Assembly: GCF_008831285.2 (NCBI RefSeq)
Contig: NC_045141.1
Span: 12,326,106-12,390,105 of the forward strand
DNA: 64,000 nucleotides
DNA from: Nymphaea colorata
Taxonomy: Eukaryota > Streptophyta > Magnoliopsida > Nymphaeales > Nymphaeaceae
Reading direction: 5' to 3'
Below the pieces are notes generated by a model, which worked only from the letters and a program-made list of their open reading frames with translations, was not told where the DNA came from and did no database searches. Shown here one piece after another: positions 51,349 through 59,434 of this stretch (within the stretch, counting starts at the first letter, position 1; each line of letters starts with the position of its first letter). A program made the translations under genes and the position numbers.

Positions 51349-53019
51349 GAAGATGCTCCTTAGACATGCAAAGTGCTTGATTTTCTGTGCTTTAATCTTT
51401 GAGTCTTTTTAAGTTGCAACGAAAATAGAGACCTGATCTTTGTTACTTTTTAACAGAGTTATAGGCATTGGTCAGTCAAACCTTCGCATATTTATTTGGA
51501 AAAGCTCTGCCCTATAGTGGGACAACGACTTGCAAACCCAACAAGGAATCTAGAGACTATGTTCTTTTGACACACTTGATTATGAAAAGAAAAGCAAGTT
51601 CAGGGTTATAGTCTCCCTTCAGGGTTTGGCATGAACACTATGATCCTAATTTATAAATATGATTAAAATTTAAAAAAGTAGATTGACAGGTCAAAGAAAA
51701 TTTCTTGGTTGAAGTTGACTTGCTGAGTACCCAAATAGACCTTCTACTATCAGCTATGAAACGTAAATTTCAAAAACATTCTACTCTCTAGATTTTCAAT
51801 GTTGTCAAACTCTGTTTTTCTGCAGCTAGATGTGCTTTCCTAATGAGATGTGATTACCACAAAAACATGTAACCCAAGCAGCTGATTCCACCTAAAATAG
51901 GAAGGCAGAATTTTAATACACTGAAATGCACTTCACCTAACAAGACTCACAGCTACATAAGAAAATTAAGTCAGCATACACTTATTGCAGCAGCTGTGAT
52001 TTTACTAGGTAGGTCTGACAAACCATCGTCACCAAAACGCCACATTTAATAACACATATAATAACGTACTACCGAACAACGTGCTACCTTGTGGATCAAT
52101 AATTCGCAATAAAATATACCATTGGCACCAAATCCACTAAGTGCTGTACTTAACGTTGCAAGGCATCATTAGCAGCCAGCCTACCTAATGTATCTAGATA
52201 CTTTACAATTTCCCGCTAAATCGACTGGTTCAATCTTATGACGATTGGCGATTCTTATCTATCTTCCAAGGTAGACAATCCGATAGACAAAGGTGCCACA
52301 GGCACAACAAGTGCAGATTCTATTATTTTAACGCAGCATTGACTGCCCATTTATCGCAATTTTTTTAATTGACGCACTTTAAAATCTCTCACCACAGCAA
52401 TTGCTTGATAATTCGCTAATTTCTTACCCATCTCCATAAACAAAACAGTTTAGAAAACGGATAATTCTACAGCACGTCATATCATGCCTTAAAGCGCCAT
52501 TAAACAGAAAGAATTCTAAAGCTACGTACGAACCAAAACCAAAACAATAAGAACGCATTTCCAAATAAAATCAAAGCAACAAGAAAAGAATCCGGCACGA
52601 TAAAAAAAAAAAAGTTCCGTAAATCCGCTACGGAATTGTGCATTTCGTTTCTTCTCGAAACACAACATACAGAAGCAGAAGGAGCAGGACGATCTTCCGA
52701 ACAAGGGAGAGGATCAAGGAAGACTCTACTGGACAGACGCAACCGAGCAAAAAAACGGAGATCCCAAACTTCCGGAATCGGTGGAGGAAGAAGAGGACTA
52801 GGAAGAGAAGAAGAACGGACAACAATGGGGATAACATGAGTGCGTACCTTCTGGTCTGAGAGAGGAACAGGGAGCGGGGAGGAGCGGGAATCGGCGTTCA
52901 AGCTCGACTGCACTTCTGACGCCGAGGAAGAGGGAGGAGGGGGAGAAATGAACGCGGGAGATGCGGTGGCGATGGTAGTGTGGGGAATAAGGAGGTGCAG
53001 TCGCCGTACAAATACTCAT
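10301..53019 (-). CDS. Phosphoglycerate mutase-like protein (histidine phosphatase superfamily), ten exons over 42.7 kb
   Basis: Coding exons on the minus strand: 53019-52848, 47236-47175, 47081-46974, 43845-43766, 42700-42538, 39042-38968, 38791-38703, 30780-30661, 10543-10499, 10412-10301. Every junction keeps frame. From the ATG at 47234 the product is 283 aa, matching the length I recall for Arabidopsis PGM-like At5g64460. With exon 1 it is 341 aa. Key motifs: MDTAAVPSLYPLHRCKTLHL, then RHG (His23, phospho-acceptor), FHNVAGEKDF, NLTPLGWEQ, VAVELCRE (acid Glu region), DFSLIENDDDILWKP, VVTHSGFL (His206), FANCELRS. The exact substrate of this plant family is not something I can derive from sequence. 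Intron 6 uses a GC donor. Introns 7 and 8 carry copia elements. It looks intact as a coding unit despite about 28 kb of intron in two blocks. Confidence 0.92.
11290..11475. repeat. T/C-rich low-complexity tract
   Basis: Pyrimidine-rich run (TTTTC/CTTTT) that produces Phe/Leu-rich spurious frames. No gene. Confidence 0.7.
11519..11772. repeat. GGGC/GGCC-rich interspersed repeat with imperfect inverted ends
   Basis: Left end GGGCCAGGCATCGGGCTTGG and right end GGCCTAAAAGCCCGACGGGC are roughly inverse, with an AT-rich centre. A similar motif set recurs at 58.37-58.54 kb. Probably a degenerate non-autonomous DNA element; no clear target duplication. Confidence 0.4.
12082..12455. mobile_element. 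MITE-like element, GTCACATGGG family (copy 1)
   Basis: 374 bp flanked by the 8-bp direct repeat AGGTTTCA (12074-12081 and 12456-12463). Ends are inverted: left ATGTCATATGGGTGC, right GCACCCATGTGACAT (one mismatch). No coding capacity. The 8-bp duplication suggests a hAT-type transposase acted on it. Confidence 0.7.
12741..12960 (-). pseudogene. Ty3/gypsy chromovirus integrase C-terminal chromodomain, orphan fragment
   Basis: The minus-strand frame reads EVEYVMAERKVHRRGVP, then EDLVKWTGLPESEASWER and DDLWQFV, the end of the chromodomain that chromoviral Ty3/gypsy integrases carry. No reverse transcriptase, integrase core or LTR is visible beside it. It is therefore a scrap about 75 codons long ending at TGA. 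A cellular chromodomain protein is less likely given the gypsy-specific wording. Confidence 0.7.
14019..14049. repeat. (AT)n microsatellite
   Basis: Uninterrupted AT dinucleotide run inside the left arm of the copy-2 MITE. Confidence 0.9.
14135..14494 (-). repeat. Copia A 3' LTR
   Basis: 360 bp; lacks a ~20-bp segment present in the 5' LTR (near AAGTGAGGAA) and differs by a few substitutions and short A-run indels. Confidence 0.93.
14509..17024 (-). pseudogene. Copia A integrase-RT-RNase H 3' portion, broken
   Basis: Continues the integrase after copia B: FVDDFTRYCWIYF, then LRTNFGREY, where the family usually has an Asp in the Asn position, then CPRTPQQNGLSERKHRH. RT follows with KWVYKVKTKSDGSLERYKARL and YVDDMIIT; RNase H with EAEYRAMA and DNKSSICIA. 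In-frame stops occur just after NAFLN (15676) and near 15211, so it cannot make a full polyprotein. It ends at the polypurine tract. Confidence 0.9.
17030..17306 (-). repeat. Copia B 3' LTR
   Basis: 277 bp, TG...CA in + reading, equal in length to the 5' LTR. Its first six transcribed bases (TGTTAG) supply the last codon and stop of the polyprotein. Confidence 0.95.
17301..21611 (-). pseudogene. Copia B gag-pol polyprotein, one in-frame stop
   Basis: From about 21599 (MAEEMTCKID) one frame runs to 17979, then a single TAG, then the same frame continues to 17301. Order: gag (DNYLSWSTALEIG), zinc knuckle CSHCNKLGHSVDFC, protease WIVDSGATHHM, pre-integrase MRWHERLGHL, integrase (HSDVWGPSG, LIDDYSRC, FRTDNAREYV, PPQNGVAERKNRHL), RT (KWVFNVKYKPDGTMERYKARL, YVDDMIVTGDD), stop after GKGRY, RNase H (GYSDADWAGC, AEAEYRAVA, CDNKSAINLA). 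The sister copies have Gln at the stop position. All other catalytic motifs appear normal, about 1.44 kb-codon total, typical for copia. Confidence 0.93.
21612..21969 (-). other. Copia B GC-rich 5' leader
   Basis: Between primer-binding site and gag, dominated by CGGCGGCGG / CCGCCG motifs in an otherwise AT-rich region. Equivalent leaders occur in copia C (29850-30200) and copia D (32120-32480). Short Arg/Ala/Ser-rich frames here are composition artefacts. Family knowledge suggests a packaging/dimerisation role; that is inference. Confidence 0.75.
21983..22259 (-). repeat. Copia B 5' LTR
   Basis: 277 bp; differs from the 3' LTR at about six positions. Should carry the element's promoter. Confidence 0.95.
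22260..24080 (-). pseudogene. Copia A gag-protease-integrase 5' portion, broken
   Basis: Gag begins near 24080 or at the second Met (24041, MEDSKVSIEG). The frame is broken near 23760 and shifts again between 23577 and 23526. Then follow a zinc knuckle CHYCHEPGHIRPSC, the protease motif LLDSGASFHM, and the pre-integrase motif WHQRLGHPNIRKL. The reading ends where copia B is inserted (target duplication GTCCC at 22260-22264) and resumes at 17024. Confidence 0.9.
24252..24637 (-). repeat. Copia A 5' LTR
   Basis: 386 bp; begins TGTAAAAAGAGACTATAAC, ends TTCTTAACA in + strand reading. Adjacent primer-binding site at 24239-24251. Confidence 0.93.
24643..25269. other. Intron sequence between copia A and copia C
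   Basis: AT-rich; short (TG)n near 24859-24875. No gene or exon recognised. Confidence 0.5.
25270..25554 (-). repeat. Copia C 3' LTR
   Basis: 285 bp, clearly homologous to copia B/D LTRs (CACGATATACGTGGAAAA block, CCTAGG...GGTACCGAGCC block) but more diverged. Confidence 0.92.
25549..29844 (-). pseudogene. Copia C gag-pol polyprotein, one stop and a small deletion
   Basis: Gag starts at 29841 (MAEEIAPKSD). Zinc knuckle CTHCHKSGHSVDFC, protease IVDSGATHHM, integrase (LIDDYSRC, LRTDNAREY, PPQNGVAERKNRHL), then TAG at about 26994 where copia B encodes Trp (AKNDTWEVV). RT resumes with KWVFTVKYKP-VERYKARL, lacking three residues (DGT) present in B and D, then YVDDMIVTGDD. RNase H is complete and ends KLEGEC with the stop inside the LTR. 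Confidence 0.92.
30221..30653. other. Intron sequence between copia C and exon 8
   Basis: AT-rich sequence, no feature recognised; TTTCTTTTAGAC repeats loosely at its start. Confidence 0.5.
31158..31221. repeat. (AT)n microsatellite followed by (GA)n
   Basis: About 64 bp of uninterrupted AT then GAGAGAGAG. Inside intron 7. Confidence 0.95.
31845..32106 (+). repeat. Copia D 5' LTR
   Basis: 262 bp, TGTTAGAATATC...TTTCTACA; 15 bp missing after GGCACGGGAA compared with the 3' LTR. Confidence 0.94.
32489..36786 (+). pseudogene. Copia D gag-pol, multiply broken
   Basis: Gag begins at 32489 (MAEAMTPKIDDA). Frame shifts near 32990 (after NDDWHCGSDH) and near 33525 (before the protease DSG region, where the reading moves to the frame starting MTGNPKLF). 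A TAA at 34865-34867 replaces a Tyr codon of sister copies. The tail shifts near 36710, so KLEGEC is lost. Integrase (LIDDYSRC, FRTDNAREY), RT (YVDDMIVTGDD) and RNase H (GYSDADWAGC, CDNKSAINLA) motifs are still readable. Not translatable as one polyprotein. Confidence 0.93.
36787..37063 (+). repeat. Copia D 3' LTR
   Basis: 277 bp, same length as copia B LTRs. Confidence 0.94.
37541..38110. repeat. ~0.57 kb inverted-repeat family, copy 1 (intron 7)
   Basis: Starts TGTTATCAAGGTTGCTTAGG and ends CCTAGGTGATGCCTCAACAACA, which are imperfect inverse copies. Shares with 44314-44960 the blocks TTAAAAAGTGTGGA, GCATTGAAGATTCAAGAAAC and ATGGACTAGGCATGAGCC. No coding frame. Confidence 0.65.
38792..38967 (-). 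other. GC-AG intron 6 of the PGM-like gene
   Basis: 176-bp intron with donor CTG|GCAAGT and acceptor CTGCAG|ATAGAA. GCAAGT is the strong consensus typical of GC-AG introns. Splicing gives DFSL-IENDDDILWKP, aligning with the conserved family sequence. A GT three bases further on would add GCAA and break the frame. Confidence 0.8.
39625..39850. other. Intron 5 segment, no exon
   Basis: Intron 5 spans 39043-42537 (3.5 kb). Apart from the compound microsatellite at 41260-41378, and poly-T/poly-A runs near 39810 and 41625, nothing recognisable is present. Confidence 0.5.
41260..41378. repeat. Compound (TG)n-(AT)n-(GA)n microsatellite
   Basis: TG run 41260-41277, AT run about 41279-41340, GA run 41341-41378 with one GGG interruption. 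Produces IYIYIY and EREREN-type spurious frames on both strands. Confidence 0.95.
43349..43487. mobile_element. 139-bp hAT-like MITE in intron 4
   Basis: Ends CAGTGGCGGAG and CTATGCCACTG (inverted, two mismatches). Flanks CTTTAGCT (43341-43348) and CTTTAGTT (43488-43495) form an 8-bp duplication with one mismatch. Terminal CA..TG and 8-bp duplication are hAT hallmarks. Confidence 0.7.
43592..43636. repeat. (AT)n microsatellite
   Basis: Uninterrupted AT run in intron 4, between exons 4 and 5. Confidence 0.93.
44288..44313. repeat. (AT)n microsatellite after (AAAT)n
   Basis: Short AT run preceded by AAATAAATAAAT, adjoining the left end of the copy-2 repeat. Confidence 0.9.
44314..44960. repeat. 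~0.65 kb inverted-repeat family, copy 2 (intron 3)
   Basis: Starts TATCAAAGTCACTAGGCACAG and ends TGCCTAGGCAATGCCTGAACAACA-like sequence; shares several conserved blocks with 37541-38110. It has an extra GGCTGAGCCCAGC segment near its left end. Confidence 0.65.
45426..45722. mobile_element. 297-bp hAT-like MITE built of GTATCGTACGATAC palindromes (intron 3)
   Basis: Inverted ends CAGTGTTGTA and TACAACATTG (one mismatch), flanked by an exact 8-bp direct repeat GGTCTAAC at 45418-45425 and 45723-45730. The left half is packed with variants of the self-complementary unit CGTATCGTACGATACG; the right half is T-rich. No coding frame of substance. Confidence 0.85.
47821..47850. repeat. Short hairpin, GTGAGGCAC / GTGCCTCAC
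   Basis: GTGAGGCACA AATG GTGTGCCTCAC forms a near-perfect stem-loop in intron 1, at the start of a degenerate repeat that continues with CTCGAGAATATCTCG and ATCTCGGCAAAATTT motifs to about 48110. Confidence 0.55.
48490..48610. repeat. Pyrimidine-rich TTCTTTTCTTCC tract
   Basis: Low-complexity run in intron 1 giving a Phe-rich spurious frame. Confidence 0.8.
50243..51025. mobile_element. MITE-like element, GTCACATGGG family (copy 3), 783 bp, intron 1
   Basis: Left end AGTAAGTCACATGGGTAC, right end GTACCCATGTGACTTA: the inner 16 bp are exact inverse copies. Flanked by TAAGAGCC at 50235-50242 and 51026-51033, an exact 8-bp duplication. Interior holds many GGGTACGGGTACGGA-type motifs near both ends and AT-rich sequence between. 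Confidence 0.82.
51278..51348. repeat. (AT)n microsatellite with GTAT interruptions
   Basis: AT run broken by ATGTAT at two places, intron 1. Confidence 0.93.
52848..53019 (-). CDS. Exon 1 of the PGM-like gene: in-frame leader, candidate plastid targeting peptide
   Basis: The ATG at 53019 opens 57 codons plus one base to a good donor (AAG|GTACGC, exon end 52848). Joined to the acceptor before 47236 (TTCCAG|ATATGG), the split codon becomes GAT and the frame runs into MDTAAV of the conserved protein with no stop. The 58 extra residues are rich in Ser, Pro, Arg and His (e.g. YSPHYHRHRISRVHFSPSS) and poor in acids until near the end, as in chloroplast transit peptides. The alternative is that this is simply 5' UTR and translation starts at 47234; chance alone gives a reasonable probability of an open frame this short. 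Confidence 0.55.
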
Positions 53020-53076
53020 TCCCCCTCAACCGGTCGCCCAATGGCTCAGGCACCCACGGTTTTATGAACGTTCAGC

Positions 53077-53084
53077 GTATATAC
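53077..53084 (-). promoter_or_regulatory. Candidate TATA box of the PGM-like gene
   Basis: On the minus strand TGACGTATATACGC lies about 60 bp upstream of the exon-1 ATG. GTATATAC is TATA-like, and the overlapping TGACG resembles an as-1/CRE-type element. Start of transcription would fall near 53050. Position and motif only; not confirmed. Confidence 0.35.
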
Positions 53085-53089
53085 GTCAC

Positions 53090-54594
53090 ACCGAAGAACC
53101 TGAACAGCACAAGCCAACCAGTTATTGGTTGCAACGTAAACACATCTTGCACGTGTCGAAAGGATATTGAGAACTTGATCTTCTCTTGCTCTTTTCGGTG
53201 ATCGTGTAAGATGAACAAAGCTGAACTCCGTGCGACTTCCCGTCCGAGCCTTCTTTGTTTTTCCTGACACGGCAAAATCTGGAAAAGCGCTGTTTTTTTA
53301 TTGCCTGGAACGACATCCCAGAGCTTTCCTTTTTTTTGTAAGAAAAATTATATTAACAAACATTTAATGCTTGGCGTCCCGAGTTTTGGCCGCCGGTTTG
53401 ACCGACCCGGTGGGCGGGCCGCTGACCGGGTCAATGATCACCGACCCGAATTCACTTGATCCACACGGCACACGAGCATAAATAAATTAGATCGGATTGG
53501 CGAAGGGTTGGTCGTCAGTTCGAATCTTGAGAATGTTATTTCGCTGTATTATAAAATATGAAGAATGTACGACATTTTAGTTAATAAATATAATATTTTT
53601 CATCCAAAGTCTTGATAATATATATGGAAGTTTATAATGTAGGAATATGTTAGGAGGAGCGTGAAAACTATATTGGTGCCACCAATTAAAAGATCTGACA
53701 ACCCAAATTCTTCATAATAAAAAAATCGTGCTTCTTTTGTGTAGAATTTTCAGTTAAAAAATAATGCGAAAGTTTGTTGAGCAGTCCAAGAAAGAACGGC
53801 ATATGGGGAACGGTCAACATGATCACGTCACCGACAAATTTTGACTATTTTGTATTTAAATTTTTTAATTGAATTGAAAACCAATGCATAACTCTCAGCA
53901 TAAACGAGTAGAAATCTGGATAAAAAATAATTTACACATTTTCAATTTTGGGCCTACATTTCACTCATAATAAAATAAAAAAAAGAAAGATGGAACTATT
54001 TTTTATTATTCCATAAGAAATGCTGTTTTATTACCCTGAGAAGCCGCCTCTGTTGAGTGTCCAGGGCCAATGCACCTTCCGCCAATTTTCATTAACTTGA
54101 AAAAAAAAATGTTAATGTAATTCTTTAATGTTACTATTTATTAATAACTTATGTTACCATTTTAGTTAGCTAATATAATTTTCAGCTCAGCAGAATTTTT
54201 ACTTCAACTTCTTATCTAGTGGACTTGACAGTTTATTAAAAAAGTTCACCGGAAGATCTGTTTTTTAAGTCAGGGGCAAAAGAGAAGCACGAGAATATAT
54301 TCCTTTTAACTTTCGAGCACCGAAAGAGAGAAGTAGAATAACAAAAAGATGAAGAATCAACTTGTTTGTTTTAGGTGAGGGAAAGGTTAGCAACTCATCA
54401 CCTTGCCTAGAAAAGATGAGGGTTGAAGATGCCACCAGTGCCTCCATGTCCTGAGCTCATTACCAAAGCCAGAATTTTTTTATTCTCCTGAAGGCATTCA
54501 TTCATTATCTTTAATTTGTTTGGGGCACTTATATTCATACAAATCAAATATATCAAAATATTAACATAATATTAAACTAGATTTGTAAGGCTAG
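53090..54594. other. 5' flank of the PGM-like gene; no gene seen
   Basis: Upstream region of the - strand gene. A GC-rich patch at 53.38-53.46 kb (GACCGACCCGG, GACCGGGTCAA repeated) and a GTTCGAATC box near 53518 that could be a tRNA-type B-box relic are the only structures noticed. Frames on both strands lack recognisable domains. Confidence 0.5.
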
Positions 54595-54598
54595 ACTA

Positions 54599-55079
54599 GG
54601 GGTGAACAACGAGTCGAGCTACTCGAGCTCAAGCTCGACTTGTTAAAGCTTGGCTCGTGAATGAGTTCGAGCCGAATTATTTGTTTAACGAGTCGAGGTC
54701 GAGTTCATGAGTCGACTCGTTCAAATAATCGAGTTGAATTGGAGCTCAACACGTAACTACCGAGTCAAACTCGAGCCTCAATCGAGTTTGTCGAGCCTTC
54801 ATCAAGTTGATATATTCAAACGAATTTATGAGTTTGTCGAGCCTTAACCGAGTCGAACTTGAGCTCAACACATAACGATGAGTATCTATTATATTCAAAC
54901 GAGTTTGTCGAGCCTTAATCGAGTCGAGCTTGAGCTCGAGCACAACACGTGACGATGAATATCAATTGTATTCAAACGAGTTTGTCAAGTCTTAATCGAG
55001 TCAAGCTCGAACGACTCGATTTTCATTAGTCGAGCCGAGTTCGAGCTGACTGAACTCGGGCTTGTGTCCAACACACCCA
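54599..55079. repeat. TCGAGC-rich repeat with internal ~75-bp tandem units
   Basis: Begins GGGGTGAACAACGAGTCGAG and ends CTCGGGCTTGTGTCCAACACACCC, roughly inverse. Inside, GAGTTTGTCGAGCC recurs at 54784, 54830, 54901 and (one change) 54978, the later units about 71 and 77 bp apart. It is dense in GAGCTCGAG-like palindromes. A comparable sequence lies at 62160-62570. Probably a non-autonomous DNA element. Confidence 0.6.
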
Positions 55080-58000
55080 ATTTCAGGAGGTGTTTGATAG
55101 GCTGGATAAATCCACTGGCCTACTGGCCTATATTTTACTGGATTCAACCGTGTTTGATAGGCCGTTGTACTTCTCAGATAATTTCACATTGAAAAAAGTT
55201 AGCAAGGCCGTCGAATATATGAGCTAAGTTATGAAGAATTAGAATTGCTAAAGGAGATTACACTTATAACCTTTATGCACTGCTAGAGTCACATATAAGC
55301 GTGTGACACATGTGGCCACTTTACTTGCCAAAATACTTGCGCACAGAAGGATGATATTACCGTAATGGCAAGGCCTATATCACGCATTAACTTTGCGTAA
55401 CCAAGGTACACAAATCAGTTGCAGACTTCCTTCAAGCTTAATTAATCATGTGACACCAACTGGCTTAACAGCTAGCCTTAAGGCCTACAAGTTGAAGAAA
55501 TTAAGTAAAGTATTCGATACTTTTAGGTATGTTTGATTGCCTGGAAAAATTGGTTGACATGTGAAATTTATACATGTTCCTTTCAAAAGGTCATCAAACA
55601 CGATTAAAGTTGCACTGTATCCAATGGCGGAGCTAGGATTTTTTTCACTAAGGGGTACTTGAGTCGATGACATAAGTTTGGTGTAGGCATAGCATGTAAT
55701 TTTTGAGTCACGACAATATGATCTTGGAACACAATAATAAAATCTTGGAACACTATAATAAGATTTTTTTTGGGTTGACGTGGGCAATTGCCCACATCAA
55801 CCAACAAGTGGCTCCCTGATTGCAACCCAATAAGGTTAGCTTAATAGTTAGAATGGGTGCTGGTAGGCGGCTAGTTTTTGTTTTGAACTTCTAGCATGTC
55901 AATCTTTTATACTGCAACAATGAGGTTACCGATATGCAAGTTGAAGCATGTAATGACGGCACCCTGAGATATAAAAAACAGGCCATGTACCTATGGAGAC
56001 AAAAGGTTGAGATCTTTGGCTTTTTTAATGGATGATAGGATGAAATATGTTATGCGACATATTCGGGCCATATAGCTTTTAAGAAATAGTGAGATTTTGA
56101 TAGAAATTTCATGTAATTATTTTCATCCTTTTCACAGGGAAGAATTTATGGTTGGTTATTTATTTATTTCTTCTCCTTCCACGTGTACTTGATCTTATTA
56201 ATGTTTCACCAGAGTCCCAAACATGATCTGGATCTGACATCCAAAGAAATTACACGTCACGACAATGTGCTAAGAATATGGGGAAAATGCAGCTTAGCTT
56301 GGCCGTGAATATGGCCGGTGCCTTGCCGGACATGGCCTGACCGTCGATTTTGAAACGGACAGAGACAAAGATATGTAACAACATCCAAAAGCATCAGTTA
56401 CTTGGATGAACATGATTGATCAACCGCTGCTAAGAGATTGATTTATTTAGTTGGAAACGAGCTGACATTGTCTAAGTTTTAGTTTGCTTATGTGAAAAGG
56501 GACAAAAATCTGAACTCTATCGTACCGTAGAAGGGTTGGTATGACCAATATATGCATACCTTGCTCGCGTAATGTTGCTTGAAAAATGCTAGTCCAACGT
56601 GGATCATAATCGCAGGAATTTGATCAATGATTTAATTCTTTGCTTTCAATTTCTCAAGATGTTTTCATTTTTGTTATCTTGGATATATTTGTTTCCGTAA
56701 GAAAACTCGGCGGGGTTGAGTAGATTAAAGGATAATATGAAAGGTATAGTGCAAATTCTAATTGAAAATAAGAATTTTAGTATCTCATTCTTTTTTTTTT
56801 TTTTTTAATTTTTATACAATGTATGATAAACTGGAAAATGAAACATATAGTGAGGAAACCCACAAAATAGCACATTATCTCTTTTAAGATTCTTAGGGAA
56901 TGCTAATATGAGCCAGATACTTTTAGATATCCAGTATATGTCTAATGGATCTTATCACATCCCCAAGTAACTACTTTACCTAAGTTGCAAGTAACTACTT
57001 TATCTAAGTTCACCTCGAAGCATTAAAAGTAGACAGTATACCTTGTAGGAATGGAAGAAGGATAGGTGCTTTGGTAAGATGAAATACTTTGGCTCTCTTG
57101 TCCAACGGTAAGATGAAATACTTCTCCGCTAATAACAAAACTACTTTAATTAAGTTAAAAAGGTATGAGTACGTAGTTTGTGTTTTACAAATTCATATGA
57201 CGATACTCTTTTTTTTTTTCCATTTTCTACTCTTAGGATCTCTTTGGGTCAATAGTTCAATATGATACATGTATATAGCTTCACAATCCATATTTATATA
57301 TACTGATTTATTTACCAGTTCATAACCAAACTGTTTTCATATGATTAAATAATAAAAAACCCACTTTATTAAAAAGACACTTACGTTATGTATGATTCAG
57401 AAATAGCTTTTTGCAAATTTAACTCTATGCTATCATTCAAGTAGTCGAGACAAGAGTGACAAACAAAATAGAATACCCTCAAATACATAAAACATATTTA
57501 AATAAGTTCATTAATTTGCAATAACCTCTTCAAATATACACAATAAATTAATATGTGATTAGCTAGATTCAAATTAGATAAATATCTTTTTGGTCTCTAA
57601 GTACGTAAATGAACTTTTATTAACATTAGAAAGATATCCATGAGAAACTTGTATTTATTTCTAAGGTTATTGTATTTTTTGTATCACTTTTTTGAAAGGC
57701 AAAATGACAACCTTGCACTGACTTAGATGTGATTAATATGTTTTATTAGCGCGGAAAATCTTGGGTGTTGCAACTTGCAAGATTGAATATTTTTTCTTTT
57801 TATTATTGATTCCTCTTATAAATTTTCTCCTCTGTGCAGAGTCACATATAGGCAGTTGCCTACACTAACCTCACATAAATAATTTATTTTCATATTGGTG
57901 TCTTAAGCAATTTACTCATTTATATAGTGACACCCTTAAATATATGAGAGTTTTTTGAATTAGTTCCTCTTAATCTAAAATTTTTGGATAACCCCTAGGG

Positions 58001-58890
58001 ATGGTTTATAATTTTTTTTTTGTTCTTCTACCCATCCGTTTGGGTTCAGATCCAACTGTGCAGCCAATAGCATGACCCGATCCAATGGCAGCAAAACTTT
58101 GGTAAGAGTGGCATTAGGCTGGGCTCGACCGACTTTTGGGTCCTCGGGGTGGGCTCGAGCCAAGAGAAGAGGCAGGTTGGGTCTTTGTGGGCCATGTATG
58201 CTCTATGGAGCACACTTTTTCAAGCCTTAATTTGGTGTTAAAACTAGGGTGAACTTGAGTCTAATTATATGGAACAGATTTGAGTTACGATTCCATTGTC
58301 GATCGAAAATTTGTTAAGCATATATTTAATAATGTTTCATAATACTCTGCCCTTAGCCCAAGCCGTTAAAAAGGGCATTGGGCCTTCTCATATATATAAA
58401 ATCTTATTATATATTATATATATTTTCATTATAAAAATGTATTTATATATTAAATTTATATATTTTAAATGTTTTTTTAATAAAATCCGGTCACCGGCTG
58501 TGGGCACGGGCCCAGCTCAGCCCGATGCCCAGCCGTAGCGGCGGTGCCTTTGGAAATAATGGAAGCATAAAATAGGGTTAAAAGTTATCGGGATGGAGCA
58601 AAAGAAGGCGGTGGTTTGCTTCATGGTTTTTCAGGATAGTAGCATGTGTCTCGCAGTTAAAAGCTGTAAATAAAAAACGCGCCACAGGCTGTTCCGCTAT
58701 CTTTCAATTATTTTGCAGCTTTTGTTCTTCAAGAGCTTGTTTCAACTTGTGCAACTTATTGCTTCGCAAGTTCATTCCGGAGGAATTTATGAAACGTCTA
58801 TAAAAGCAGCCCAAGTTTTAATAGCCCAACAAAAGATATACTTAAGTTTCAATATCTCATGTTTAATTGCCTAAGTTACATAGCAAAATA
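55080..58890. other. Intergenic, AT-rich, no gene recognised
   Basis: Contains a GTGTTTGATAGGC / GGTCATCAAACACG pair at 55.09 and 55.59 kb that may be the ends of a degenerate element, an AATGGCGGAGCTAGG fragment at 55.62 kb, poly-T runs, and a GGGCATTGGGCC-type repeat at 58.37-58.54 kb. No domain or convincing exon. Confidence 0.45.
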
Positions 58891-58891
58891 C

Positions 58892-58919
58892 AATATATAT
58901 ATATATATATATATATATT
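58892..58919. repeat. (AT)n microsatellite
   Basis: Uninterrupted AT run. Confidence 0.9.
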
Positions 58920-59294
58920 ACAAAGAAATTGACACCCCTTTGAGGGTGCTTCAACGCATTCATGGTGTTCTTAAGACCACATCATCCCATATCCATCACA
59001 TGCTTTGTCTCTCTTCTTTTTTTGGTAATTATTTGGAGAAAAATGGGGTATGGAGACCCTTCTAGACCAACCCAGCTACCACTGATGTCAAACTCCTTTT
59101 TAAATTAAATTTTCTCAAAGGGGTGCTTCGACGCTTTTCATTAGTTTGTGACTCAACGAAACAAGAGCAGCGTGTGCTGGGGCCGACATAGAGTCCGGCA
59201 TCTTGTTGTGTCAGGGAAGTTATTTTTATCATTTTAAAGTCATTGGATATTTTAGTCATTTTAGAAAAGGTAATTTTTTTCTCTTTTTTTTTTA

Positions 59295-59434
59295 CCTTTT
59301 TGTTTTTTTTCCCCAAAGTGTGAGGGTGTTTTCGTAATTTGAAGCCCTTAAGATTAAGTTGACCAGCTTTTTGTTTTTTTTCCCAACGTGTGAGGGTGTT
59401 TTCGTAATTTGAAACCCTTAAGATTAAGTTGACC
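59295..59434. repeat. Tandem duplication, two 70-bp units
   Basis: Units 59295-59364 and 59365-59434 share GTGTGAGGGTGTTTTCGTAA and CCTTAAGATTAAGTTGACC with few differences. Confidence 0.85.

Noticed and set aside
53500-53560. GTTCGAATC box suggesting a tRNA gene or SINE
   Set aside because: No A-box, cloverleaf or A-rich tail could be matched; left as a note only.
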